Source of the DNA: Lineus longissimus
Lineage: Eukaryota; Nemertea; Pilidiophora; Heteronemertea; Lineidae
Length of the DNA: 64,000 bases
Direction: 5' to 3'
Assembly (NCBI RefSeq): GCF_910592395.1
Contig: NC_088310.1
Coordinates: forward strand, 28,043,491 to 28,107,490
This document shows positions 50,201-53,110 of this stretch, piece by piece. Below the pieces are notes generated by a model. That model saw only the letters and a list, made by a program, of their open reading frames with translations. It searched no databases and had not been told where the DNA came from. The position numbers and the translations under genes are program-made. The first letter of the stretch is position 1, and every line of letters starts with the position of its first letter.

Positions 50201-52320
50201 TTTCTTGGTCAGCCTCTATTGAAAAAAGAACAATTATATGGTTTCAGCAAAGGAACCAAGTAAGGTGTGCGCCTTTAACCAGTTTGACTTATGGACCGGA
50301 GCAGTATCAAACACAATGCTGCTTTTCCCCCACCTGAGGTTATTGTTCATTGACTATTTGTTTCCTGGTTATTTTGATTCTCTGGGAACTCCTTCTATGA
50401 GGGCCCCCTGGCCCTCATTCAAGATAAAGCAGGAACCGCATAATTTCCGTCTTAGTTCTGTCACTGAGGAATTACGCTGGTCTTCAAAAAGTATTTGTGG
50501 CATTACATTGGCTTCAATATGATATTTGTCAGCGGTAATTGGGGTTGACAGAAAGAACAGGGACACCCTTGAACTTCGTCTTTCCTGACTGTGTGAAGCC
50601 GTACAGACGCTACTCCACTCAGACAAAGCTGCGGAAAAAGACAGAGCCACCTAGTCTCATTTGACACTTACTAGTATTCTCGCCGGTTGGTTTAGGGAGA
50701 GTTGAAAGGTTATGGTGGGCACTTTTGTCATGATTTGAAGAGAAATTTCTGAACTTTGAAAAGATTTTGATGTACTTATTGAAATCTCTGAGATGGCTAG
50801 TTTCAATTCTGACACTAAAAATTACTTTGCAAGTTTTCCTAAGGTTGATTATAATCCCGAGTATGAAGTCCTCAACTTGAAAATATGTCAACTATTTGCA
50901 GTTTTTCTAACATTTCCACCAAAACAAATGACAAGTATTCTTCTGCTAGGCGTTGCATGTGCTTTACTTGGCGTGTGTGTCTGGTGAAGGGAACAAAGCA
51001 CCTGTCCTCATTCAAAATGTCCTTTGTTTCAGTATGACTTGTGCCTCTTCCATGTGGTGGTGATGGGAGCTGACAACCCTGGCATTGTGGTCCACCTGTT
51101 TATGCCTGTATCATTTCAATACGTTTTAGAAAGTATAAATTGTGTGTCCATTCATAAGCATAGGGAAATAGAGAAAGTTCTTTCATTCAGTAAATCTGAC
51201 CCTCACAGCTAAGTTAGGAGCTTGTAGCTCTGAGCTTGGATGGTTTGTTACAAACCTCCACATTTTCGATGACCACCACCACTGTTCATCTTGATCTTTG
51301 GTAAGGTATAAACAATCAAAATAATAGTTACTGAGTGAAGGAACTTCCTCTATCTGTGTAATCTATTTTGACAAGAAATGGATGACAATTCTGTTTGCAA
51401 CCTGATGTAATGCTGGTCTAGAAAAGTCATTTACCTGAATGAAATGTTGCAGTCACATTCGTATCCAACAGGGCTGCAGTGAAGGACTACTTGACTCATG
51501 TTAGCTTCTCTTGTAGTCCCCCTGGTAAAGGAATATTAAAGGCCCCCTCTTGTCTCATGGGGGCCAAACACTGATATCTCAGATACAAGAGTATGAAAGT
51601 CTTTTCTTAAAGTTTTTGGTATGACATTTTGCTGTTTTGTATGTCCATGCACCCATCTCTCTCTTCTCTGCTTGTAATCTTCACCCATATTCCAAGTTCA
51701 TTCTGCATGATGAATGTTGTACATTGAATGCATGTCATTCCATCATCCAAATTGATATATATTTTCACCTTTAAGTCACCATGCATTACCCCTAATCATC
51801 ATTCTGAACCTTGAAGATTTTCAATAGCCTTCCATTGAGAGAATGATTGGAGAACAAAAAGGTTTCAGAACTTCATGTCTCAAAAATCATTTTCAAAATT
51901 GAAGCTGTTTATTCTAAAATTGTTAGCTTTGGAGAAATTGTATCAATATAACCTACATCCTTGTATACTGCTGCAGAATAAGAATATGTCGGAAGGAAAT
52001 ATCTCTTCATACGAGTATACCCCAAGAATAAAGTACCTTATAAAAGTTCATTGACAGAATTCATAGCCATTGTACTTGAAATGAGAACAACAGTGAACTC
52101 ATTCCAGAAAAAAAGTGTTTCATCTTTCATCTGACTATAGCCAATATATTTTCTCTCTCTTTCTTCAGGGACCACTGCTGATGAGGGTGTGTTTCTCTTC
52201 CCGCCAACAACGACAGAGAAGTCGTTGGTGCGACGCTTGTCGTTTCGGAGCGGTAGAAAATCAGCCCAGAAACCTAACTCTCCGTCATCGTCTGCCTCGC
52301 CACCTGAAAGCAGAAGATGA
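9093..52320 (+). CDS. RALGAPA: Ral GTPase-activating protein, catalytic alpha subunit (43 exons, complete)
   Basis: Catalytic alpha subunit of the RalGAP complex. With the beta subunit it stimulates GTP hydrolysis by RalA/RalB, in a TSC1/TSC2-like arrangement. Seen directly: 43 exons whose phases join without a break into 2,084 codons plus stop (human RALGAPA1 is about 2,036 aa). The start ATG at 9093 gives [19 protein letters not shown], the family N-terminus, with G at -3. Order: N-terminal helical region (aa 1-260); low-complexity linker (310-480); conserved block QVFITNSA to [16 protein letters not shown] (490-665); disordered Ser-rich region (665-990); helical repeat block (990-1540); C-terminal RapGAP domain (about 1770-1960) with [11 protein letters not shown], whose Asn (codon 36112-36114, about residue 1868) is the catalytic Asn thumb. 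Features: a GC-AG intron, a duplicated exon 13, a duplicated acceptor at exon 30. Human has two paralogs; orthology to one of them is not assigned. Exons 19-21, 42 and 43 rest on phase and splice sites more than on similarity. Confidence 0.95.
9238..9608. mobile_element. Foldback (MITE-like) element in RALGAPA intron 1
   Basis: The left arm begins AAAGCTGACATGCATGCATA at 9238 and the right arm ends with its imperfect reverse complement at about 9608. The arms match over about 65-70 bp with small indels. The interior shows no coding. It starts only 40 bp after the exon 1 donor. No clear target-site duplication. Confidence 0.7.
9614..10035. mobile_element. Second foldback element in intron 1
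   Basis: CTACTCTGTTTCCTCACGTA at 9614 and GAGGAAACAGAGTGTAG ending near 10040 form inverted ends of about 28 bp, both reaching a CCGTC/GACGG block. The interior of about 370 bp has no convincing coding. It directly follows the 9238-9608 element. Confidence 0.55.
10202..10274. repeat. Short inverted repeat (hairpin)
   Basis: AAACTGTGGGAAGTGT at 10202-10217 and its perfect reverse complement at 10259-10274, separated by 41 bp. Probably another small foldback relic in intron 1. Confidence 0.6.
10551..10569. repeat. Poly-C tract
   Basis: Run of 19 C just upstream of the exon 2 acceptor. Length is likely polymorphic or prone to sequencing error. Confidence 0.8.
10620..10730 (+). CDS. RALGAPA: RALGAPA exon 2
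   Basis: Acceptor TATTTGCAG, donor CGAG|GTGAGC; phase 1 in and out. Encodes [20 protein letters not shown], aligning to the family segment with SHIYYVFFENF. Confidence 0.95.
11133..11179 (+). CDS. RALGAPA: RALGAPA exon 3
   Basis: 47-bp exon, phase 1 to 0; acceptor CATTTCAG, donor GAG|GTAAGA. Encodes [15 protein letters not shown], matching the family LDAILFIFE segment. Confidence 0.93.
11524..11581 (+). CDS. RALGAPA: RALGAPA exon 4
   Basis: Acceptor TTTCCAG, donor TTG|GTGAGT; phase 0 to 1. Encodes [19 protein letters not shown], near-identical to the family sequence LLPERIHQRWQFHS. Confidence 0.95.
11975..12018 (+). CDS. RALGAPA: RALGAPA exon 5
   Basis: 44 bp, phase 1 to 0. Encodes [15 protein letters not shown], matching [12 protein letters not shown] in the family. 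Donor AAG|GTATGT. Confidence 0.95.
12196..12364 (+). CDS. RALGAPA: RALGAPA exon 6
   Basis: Acceptor CTTTCCAG, donor AGTA|GTAAGT; phase 0 to 1. Encodes [20 protein letters not shown], matching REGVRLFLLWLQALQ, then a variable segment. Confidence 0.95.
12728..12843 (+). CDS. RALGAPA: RALGAPA exon 7
   Basis: Phase 1 to 0. Encodes [19 protein letters not shown] and [13 protein letters not shown], equivalent to the family EEITPLVPPQSGDK and FLEALLKYIV. Donor GAG|GTAAGT. Confidence 0.93.
13172..13310 (+). CDS. RALGAPA: RALGAPA exon 8
   Basis: Acceptor CTTTTTCAG, donor CTAG|GTAAGC; phase 0 to 1. Encodes [20 protein letters not shown] and [13 protein letters not shown], matching FSFLFSHFKKFYLPYIFP. 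Confidence 0.95.
13695..13830 (+). CDS. RALGAPA: RALGAPA exon 9
   Basis: Acceptor CTTTTTCAG, donor CCAG|GTATGT; phase 1 to 2. Encodes [20 protein letters not shown], equivalent to the human region ending in RWLVSFWLE. Less conserved, but the phases fit on both sides. Confidence 0.88.
14250..14484 (+). CDS. RALGAPA: RALGAPA exon 10
   Basis: The acceptor TTCTCTAG ending at 14249 is the one that keeps frame (the CAG at 14255-14257 does not). Phase 2 to 0. Encodes a Ser/Thr-rich linker, then [20 protein letters not shown] and [13 protein letters not shown], aligning to the family LTDIEIVRRVFSS and VNFVTEIFRQ. Confidence 0.93.
14716..14787 (+). CDS. RALGAPA: RALGAPA exon 11
   Basis: 72 bp, phase 0 at both ends. 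Encodes [19 protein letters not shown] and RDWLQ, matching [24 protein letters not shown]. Donor CAG|GTGCGT. Confidence 0.93.
15071..15178 (+). CDS. RALGAPA: RALGAPA exon 12
   Basis: 108 bp, phase 0 at both ends. Encodes [20 protein letters not shown], matching family KPLFMQEP, then a disordered acidic stretch ending EEYLGH. Donor CAT|GTAAGT. Confidence 0.93.
17091..17309 (+). CDS. RALGAPA: RALGAPA exon 13 (variant a)
   Basis: 219 bp, phase 0 at both ends; acceptor AATTCCAG, donor CAG|GTAGGA. A Gly/Pro/Ser linker followed by [20 protein letters not shown], aligning to family AGTQAVLQVFIINSSNIFL. A diverged copy of its 3' half sits 58 bp downstream (see exon 13b). Confidence 0.92.
17368..17481 (+). 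CDS. RALGAPA: RALGAPA exon 13b (candidate mutually exclusive exon)
   Basis: 114 bp, phase 0 at both ends; acceptor GTTATTTTAG, donor CAG|GTATGA. Encodes [20 protein letters not shown], then [21 protein letters not shown] is shared with exon 13, and across those eight codons the two copies differ at five synonymous sites and no replacement site. Its LLLCEQ joins exon 14 (VDMCKRVLN) at least as well as exon 13 does when compared with the human junction LLDEHTDMCKR. The intron between 13 and 13b would be only 58 bp, which would make joint inclusion hard. Not counted in the 2,084-aa model. Transcript evidence is lacking. Confidence 0.75.
18561..18725. mobile_element. Palindromic MITE, TAA target duplication (copy 1)
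   Basis: 165-bp near-perfect palindrome: GGCTGACGTTACATAGGCCT at the left end, its reverse complement at the right, flanked on both sides by TAA (18558-18560, 18726-18728). The 3-bp TAA duplication suggests mobilisation by a PIF/Harbinger transposase. No coding. It lies in RALGAPA intron 13. Confidence 0.85.
19062..19135 (+). CDS. RALGAPA: RALGAPA exon 14
   Basis: Acceptor TGATTCTAG, donor CATG|GTAGGT; phase 0 to 2. Encodes [20 protein letters not shown], near-identical to [17 protein letters not shown]. Confidence 0.96.
19222..19444. mobile_element. Foldback element in intron 14
   Basis: TGTGACTCGCTCTACCAAAA at 19222 and the matching inverted end at 19425-19444. The arms are about 100 bp, almost perfect, around a loop of about 20 bp, so the whole element can fold into one hairpin. 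No coding and no clear target-site duplication. Confidence 0.85.
19577..19688 (+). CDS. RALGAPA: RALGAPA exon 15 (GC donor)
   Basis: Acceptor TTTTCCAG; phase 2 to 0. Encodes [17 protein letters not shown] and [12 protein letters not shown], matching family EQMLLVLLRVTESVLK and LAGRLAGPLFQ. The protein match requires the exon to end at CAG|GCGAGT, a GC donor (19689-19690). Confidence 0.94.
20239..20361 (+). CDS. RALGAPA: RALGAPA exon 16
   Basis: 123 bp, phase 0 at both ends. Encodes [20 protein letters not shown] and [19 protein letters not shown], near-identical to the family. Donor GCT|GTAAGT. Confidence 0.97.
20637..20763 (+). CDS. RALGAPA: RALGAPA exon 17
   Basis: Phase 0 to 1. Encodes [20 protein letters not shown] and [17 protein letters not shown], one of the most conserved blocks of RalGAP alpha. 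Donor GAAG|GTGAGT. Confidence 0.97.
21772..21942 (+). CDS. RALGAPA: RALGAPA exon 18
   Basis: Acceptor CTGCCTAG, donor GAGG|GTTAGT; phase 1 in and out. Encodes [15 protein letters not shown], matching human KSFSRGWSRD, then a disordered Ser-rich stretch. RARTFS fits the Akt consensus RxRxxS. The human protein is known to be Akt-regulated; whether this exact residue is used is inference. Confidence 0.9.
22132..23022. mobile_element. Palindromic PIF/Harbinger-type element with ~354-bp inverted arms
   Basis: Left arm 22132-22485 and right arm 22667-23022 are near-perfect reverse complements, beginning AGCCTGCACCACACGGTGAA. The element is flanked by TAA on both sides (22129-22131 and 23023-23025), as expected for PIF/Harbinger 3-bp TWA duplications. 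The central ~180 bp carry a (CGG)-rich stretch and an N-terminal transposase-like frame. It cannot code for a full transposase, so it is non-autonomous. It lies in RALGAPA intron 18. Confidence 0.88.
22428..22673 (+). pseudogene. Remnant N-terminus of a Harbinger-type transposase
   Basis: An 81-residue frame lying between, and overlapping, the inverted arms. After an Arg-rich run coded by CGG repeats comes [20 protein letters not shown], then [15 protein letters not shown]. This resembles the W-V-R-PW-L, R, GAY-L, EL, D, F-R pattern that opens PIF/Harbinger (HARBI1-like) transposases. The frame ends right after the right arm begins, before any DDE catalytic residues, so no active enzyme is encoded. 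The start lies in the left arm and the stop in the right arm. Confidence 0.7.
23639..23801. mobile_element. Palindromic MITE, TAA target duplication (copy 2)
   Basis: 163 bp, same family as 18561-18725, with the ends GGCTGACGTTACATAGGCCT and reverse complement flanked by TAA (23636-23638, 23802-23804). The non-palindromic loop shows it is inserted in the opposite orientation to copy 1. Confidence 0.85.
25086..25229 (+). CDS. RALGAPA: RALGAPA exon 19
   Basis: Acceptor TTTTGCAG, phase 1 in. Two possible donors, both phase 1: GAAG|GTATTC (end 25202) and GAAG|GTAACT (end 25229), differing by nine codons. Encodes [20 protein letters not shown], a linker with no strong match; called from splice sites, phase and open frame. 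Confidence 0.7.
25717..25850 (-). repeat. tRNA-like SINE fragment
   Basis: On the minus strand the sequence contains GGTTCGATTCC, a perfect Pol III B box, inside GACCCAGGTTCGATTCCTGC. No convincing A box or tRNA fold was found, so this is a fragment of a tRNA-derived SINE rather than a tRNA gene. Confidence 0.5.
26522..26695 (+). CDS. RALGAPA: RALGAPA exon 20
   Basis: Acceptor TTATTTTTCAG, donor AAAG|GTAAGG; phase 1 in and out. Encodes [19 protein letters not shown] and [20 protein letters not shown], a disordered Ser-rich segment; QRSSSDSNL resembles the RSSSTSDIL stretch of the human protein. Confidence 0.82.
26985..27261. repeat. 139-bp tandem duplication
   Basis: Two copies of a unit starting TTTAACAAATGCTTTAGGTC and ending in repeated CCTGGCCTAC blocks and GGGTACCCTCTCC, at 26985 and 27124. 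Each copy ends with a small internal 10-bp repeat that differs in number. Intronic, upstream of exon 21. Confidence 0.85.
27309..27416 (+). CDS. RALGAPA: RALGAPA exon 21
   Basis: Acceptor CTTTTCCAG, donor CCGG|GTAAGT; phase 1 in and out. Encodes [20 protein letters not shown], disordered, no clear homolog; called from splice sites, phase and open frame. Confidence 0.75.
27799..28176 (+). CDS. RALGAPA: RALGAPA exon 22
   Basis: 378 bp, phase 1 in and out; acceptor CTTTTCAG, donor CAAG|GTGAGA. Encodes [20 protein letters not shown] (compare human EEQEVASLTTLHIDSETSS) and a Ser/Pro-rich stretch with [16 protein letters not shown] (compare SPVHSPLGSRSQTPSPS). Confidence 0.9.
28284..28468 (+). CDS. 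RALGAPA: RALGAPA exon 23
   Basis: Acceptor CCATTTCAG, phase 1 to 0. Encodes [20 protein letters not shown] and [19 protein letters not shown], strongly matching the family [20 protein letters not shown] segment. Confidence 0.96.
28670..28768 (+). CDS. RALGAPA: RALGAPA exon 24
   Basis: 99 bp, phase 0 at both ends. Encodes [20 protein letters not shown] and [13 protein letters not shown]; near-identical to the family. Donor AAG|GTAACA. Confidence 0.96.
28860..28985 (-). repeat. SINE-like fragment
   Basis: On the minus strand it carries AGTTCAATCCCC preceded by GAGGTCCCA, a B-box-like tail of a tRNA-derived repeat, and a degraded remainder. It lies immediately upstream of the exon 25 acceptor. 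Confidence 0.4.
28994..29149 (+). CDS. RALGAPA: RALGAPA exon 25
   Basis: 156 bp, phase 0 at both ends. Encodes [20 protein letters not shown] and [14 protein letters not shown], matching [20 protein letters not shown] and FYNIMHCGLLHIDQ. Confidence 0.96.
29441..29572 (+). CDS. RALGAPA: RALGAPA exon 26
   Basis: 132 bp, phase 0 at both ends. Encodes [20 protein letters not shown] and [17 protein letters not shown], matching the family PGATMLIMDFIVAAGRVA block. Confidence 0.95.
29745..29870 (+). CDS. RALGAPA: RALGAPA exon 27
   Basis: 126 bp, phase 0 at both ends. Encodes [20 protein letters not shown], matching [20 protein letters not shown]. Donor AAG|GTCAGT. Confidence 0.95.
29969..30025. 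repeat. Short inverted repeat
   Basis: ACCCCAGTAACACGACCA and its near-perfect reverse complement around a loop of about 22 bp. Probably a terminal piece of a dispersed repeat in intron 27. Confidence 0.55.
30202..30260 (+). CDS. RALGAPA: RALGAPA exon 28
   Basis: 59 bp, phase 0 to 2. Encodes [19 protein letters not shown], matching the family region ending EPSGPARCVALCSLG. Donor CCAG|GTGAGA. Confidence 0.94.
30602..30710 (+). CDS. RALGAPA: RALGAPA exon 29
   Basis: Acceptor TTCCTTCAG, phase 2 to 0. Encodes [19 protein letters not shown] and [13 protein letters not shown], matching CVALCSLGIWICEELVH and IKEALNVICVSLK. Confidence 0.95.
31826..31998. repeat. Dispersed repeat with inverted ends
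   Basis: CACCTCTCTATTATCAAGGA near the left end and GTCCTTGATACAGAGGTG near the right are imperfect reverse complements, and an internal GTCCTTAATC/GATAGAGAGG pair repeats the theme. Likely a MITE relic; it ends about 75 bp before exon 30. Confidence 0.5.
32048..32203 (+). repeat. RALGAPA: Exact 78-bp tandem duplication of acceptor and exon start
   Basis: Two identical 78-bp units (32048-32125, 32126-32203), each running from GATGAATGG through the acceptor CTCTTGCAG into [17 protein letters not shown]. 78 is a multiple of 3, so the extra copy is 26 in-frame codons. See exon 30. Confidence 0.95.
32075..32263 (+). CDS. RALGAPA: RALGAPA exon 30 (two in-frame acceptors)
   Basis: The 3' end is fixed by GAG|GTACGT. 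The start is 32075 (189 bp) or 32153 (111 bp), both phase 0 and both with the same CTCTTGCAG acceptor. Both forms contain [17 protein letters not shown], matching family TNKTVAHVACNMLHML; the long form repeats it with DEWCLNLLQ between. The short form (2,058 aa total) fits the family better. Confidence 0.93.
32505..32573 (+). CDS. RALGAPA: RALGAPA exon 31
   Basis: 69 bp, phase 0 at both ends. Encodes [20 protein letters not shown], matching LIATITHLLPSTEASS. Donor GAG|GTGAGT. Confidence 0.94.
32695..32805 (+). CDS. RALGAPA: RALGAPA exon 32
   Basis: 111 bp, phase 0 at both ends. Encodes [20 protein letters not shown], matching [21 protein letters not shown]. Donor AAG|GTAGGT. Confidence 0.95.
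33043..33261 (+). CDS. RALGAPA: RALGAPA exon 33
   Basis: 219 bp, phase 0 at both ends. Encodes [28 protein letters not shown] (compare ASVDYDPF) and a TPRTPSD linker ending VKLAART. Donor ACT|GTAAGT. Confidence 0.92.
33586..33789 (+). CDS. RALGAPA: RALGAPA exon 34
   Basis: 204 bp, phase 0 at both ends. Encodes [20 protein letters not shown] and [19 protein letters not shown], near-identical to HLVNHLGHYPMSGGPA and PELFESPNIQFFVLNNTTL. Confidence 0.96.
33981..34131 (+). CDS. RALGAPA: RALGAPA exon 35
   Basis: Phase 0 to 1. Encodes [20 protein letters not shown] and [20 protein letters not shown], matching MPGGGLSAGLAS and [21 protein letters not shown]. Confidence 0.96.
34289..34460. mobile_element. 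Foldback MITE abutting exon 36
   Basis: GGGGCCGAATTTACAAAGGG at the left and its near reverse complement at the right give inverted ends of about 28 bp; arms weaken inwards. The element ends 26 bp before the acceptor AG of exon 36. No coding. Confidence 0.75.
34487..34650 (+). CDS. RALGAPA: RALGAPA exon 36
   Basis: Acceptor CTCTTTCAG, phase 1 to 0. Encodes [20 protein letters not shown], then [11 protein letters not shown] and [13 protein letters not shown] (compare ETVPTWDTIRDEEDVLD). Donor GAT|GTGAGT. Confidence 0.92.
34904..35265 (+). CDS. RALGAPA: RALGAPA exon 37
   Basis: 362 bp, phase 0 to 2. Encodes [20 protein letters not shown], then [20 protein letters not shown] and [19 protein letters not shown], matching the family LLQYLGVTSPECL and LLKKNEKLLRELRNLDSRQ. 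Entry to the RapGAP domain. Confidence 0.96.
35496..35775 (+). CDS. RALGAPA: RALGAPA exon 38 (RapGAP domain)
   Basis: Acceptor TTTTTTCAG, phase 2 to 0. Encodes [40 protein letters not shown] and [16 protein letters not shown], near-identical to the family RapGAP core. Confidence 0.97.
35841..36000 (+). repeat. 4 x 40-bp minisatellite with acceptor-like units
   Basis: Four units starting CTTACTCTGTGTTTCCTCTC at 35841, 35881, 35921 and 35961, nearly identical. Each contains a pyrimidine-rich run followed by CCTTCCCAG|AT, a good match to a 3' splice site. It lies in intron 38, 96 bp before exon 39. Confidence 0.92.
36097..36255 (+). CDS. RALGAPA: RALGAPA exon 39 (catalytic Asn thumb)
   Basis: 159 bp, phase 0 at both ends. 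Encodes [20 protein letters not shown] and [24 protein letters not shown] holds the Asn thumb (AAC at 36112-36114) that RapGAP-type GAPs insert into the GTPase active site, so the domain should be catalytically competent. Confidence 0.97.
36670..36797 (+). CDS. RALGAPA: RALGAPA exon 40
   Basis: Phase 0 to 2. Encodes [20 protein letters not shown] and [20 protein letters not shown], near-identical to the end of the family RapGAP domain. Donor CATT|GTATCC is weak but is fixed by the join to exon 41 ([11 protein letters not shown]). Confidence 0.96.
36798..41191 (+). other. RALGAPA: RALGAPA intron 40 (4.4 kb)
   Basis: No coding, apart from chance frames of up to 132 codons. The stretch 37,380-38,560 and parts of 39,000-41,050 are of even base composition, repeat-poor and rich in homeodomain-type TAATTA/ATTA cores and TGTCA motifs, as in conserved regulatory DNA. 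One foldback lies at 39469-39591. Regulatory content is a guess. Confidence 0.4.
39469..39591. mobile_element. Foldback MITE in intron 40
   Basis: ATTGGGTGATATGAATAAAG at the left end and its reverse complement at the right (AATGGGTGATATGAATAAAG read on the minus strand) give arms of about 40 bp around a loop of about 45 bp. No coding. Confidence 0.85.
41192..41298 (+). CDS. RALGAPA: RALGAPA exon 41
   Basis: Acceptor TTGCCCCAG, phase 2 to 1. Encodes [20 protein letters not shown] and [15 protein letters not shown], matching YEERARYLQTIVQHH and FEDFAAQVFSPAPY, the usual C-terminal end of the protein. Donor CCAG|GTAGGT. Confidence 0.96.
43756..43878 (+). CDS. RALGAPA: RALGAPA exon 42
   Basis: Acceptor TCTTTTCCAG, donor AAAG|GTAACG; phase 1 in and out. 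Encodes [20 protein letters not shown] and [16 protein letters not shown], a disordered tail. If the intron were retained, a stop would follow about 11 codons later. Called from splice sites, phase and open frame. Confidence 0.78.
44107..45290 (+). mobile_element. Helentron/HINE-like non-autonomous element with (GTC)n
   Basis: Begins with a perfect hairpin, AGCTCACCTCT-TAGC-AGAGGTGAGCT (44108-44133), followed by a (GTC)n microsatellite (about 44150-44246). Three imperfect ~301-bp tandem units follow (GCACGTTTC at 44261, 44562 and 44863), each with TTGGTACACAT, ACCAGGGGGC-like and CAAGGTCACAGAGGTC blocks. It ends with GAGGTGAGC (inverted copy of the start) and a terminal hairpin AATGGCC-CT-GGCCATT. 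This order (inverted subterminal motifs, microsatellite, tandem core, 3' hairpin) recalls Helentron-associated elements. Class is inferred; no replicase/helicase coding is present. Confidence 0.6.
44150..44246. repeat. (GTC)n microsatellite
   Basis: About 30 GTC units with GTCC and GGC interruptions. It produces long poly-Ser/poly-Arg/poly-Asp frames on both strands that are not genes. Confidence 0.95.
52169..52320 (+). CDS. RALGAPA: RALGAPA exon 43 (terminal coding exon)
   Basis: Acceptor TCTTTCTTCAG, phase 1, TGA at 52318-52320. Encodes [20 protein letters not shown], then [15 protein letters not shown] and an SPSSSASPP tail ending ESRR. RRLS is a basophilic-kinase-type site. No strong family match recalled, but the acceptor, phase and length complete an otherwise intact reading frame. 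Confidence 0.78.
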
Positions 52321-53110
52321 TATTCGTAGATTGGGAGAAGTGGTTTAGTCTAATGCCTGTCTGCATGACCAAGCATTTGTCTAAAACTAACACCAGGACA
52401 GATTCAGCGTAAAGCTCAAACTTTATTTAATTTGTGGTGTTACAAAGCCACATGAAAAGTTGATGAGTGGGGATCAATTGATTCGCCGTGCAAACCAGTG
52501 ATCTCAAATGCTGCTACATGTACCATTGTTTTGAGACGAATGCTTGATCGTGAAGACTGGTCTCAATAAAATGTGCAATAAACGTAATGATTGAGATGAA
52601 AATTATTTTGAAGGGATTGTGCAAGAATGGTTGAATCGGAATCCATTTTTGACTGTGCGTTATTTGTTGGGATAGTCTGCTTGCGTTTTAGATTTCTTCG
52701 ACAAAATGTGCAATTTACGAATTGCCTGAAACCTGGTGACTGTCTTGTGGGTAAAATTTAAGTTTCTTTGTTAAGGTCATTGGCCTGTTAGTTTTGGCTT
52801 GCCTGAGAACCGTTATCTCAAATAACAATGTAAAGTATCTACATATATGTATCAAATTCACTTAATTTTCTGTGTAGTTGAGCAACACATATCTTTAATT
52901 ATGAAATCTGAATCGGGACCAGATAGTTTTATTTTTCTAGATTTGTTTATTTAAAGTATTGTGAATGTTAAATGTTGCACTACAATTCAAATATTCATTT
53001 CATTAAAATGTATTTATGTGCTTGCAGTTACATGTTTGTTTTCAGCATGAGTTACACAATAAGCCTCGTGGAGAAAAAGTTAAAATAAAAGTATATCCCT
53101 GTTGACAAAA
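52321..53110 (+). other. RALGAPA: RALGAPA 3'UTR and poly(A) signals
   Basis: AATAAA at 52565-52570 and 52578-52583 (proximal pair) and 53084-53089 (distal, followed by a T/G-rich stretch). Suggests alternative 3' ends with UTRs of about 0.28 and 0.79 kb. Confidence 0.6.

Larger units (their letters stand above)
43879..52168 (+). other. RALGAPA: RALGAPA intron 42 (8.3 kb)
   Basis: Largest intron. Contains the GTC-microsatellite element (about 44107-45290) and long unique stretches (46-52 kb) without recognisable exons; chance frames reach 133 codons but have no family match. Confidence 0.6.

Noticed and set aside
49120-50650. Coding on either strand in intron 42
   Set aside because: Several 60-94-codon frames but no splice-site support, no recognisable motif and no phase continuity with RALGAPA.
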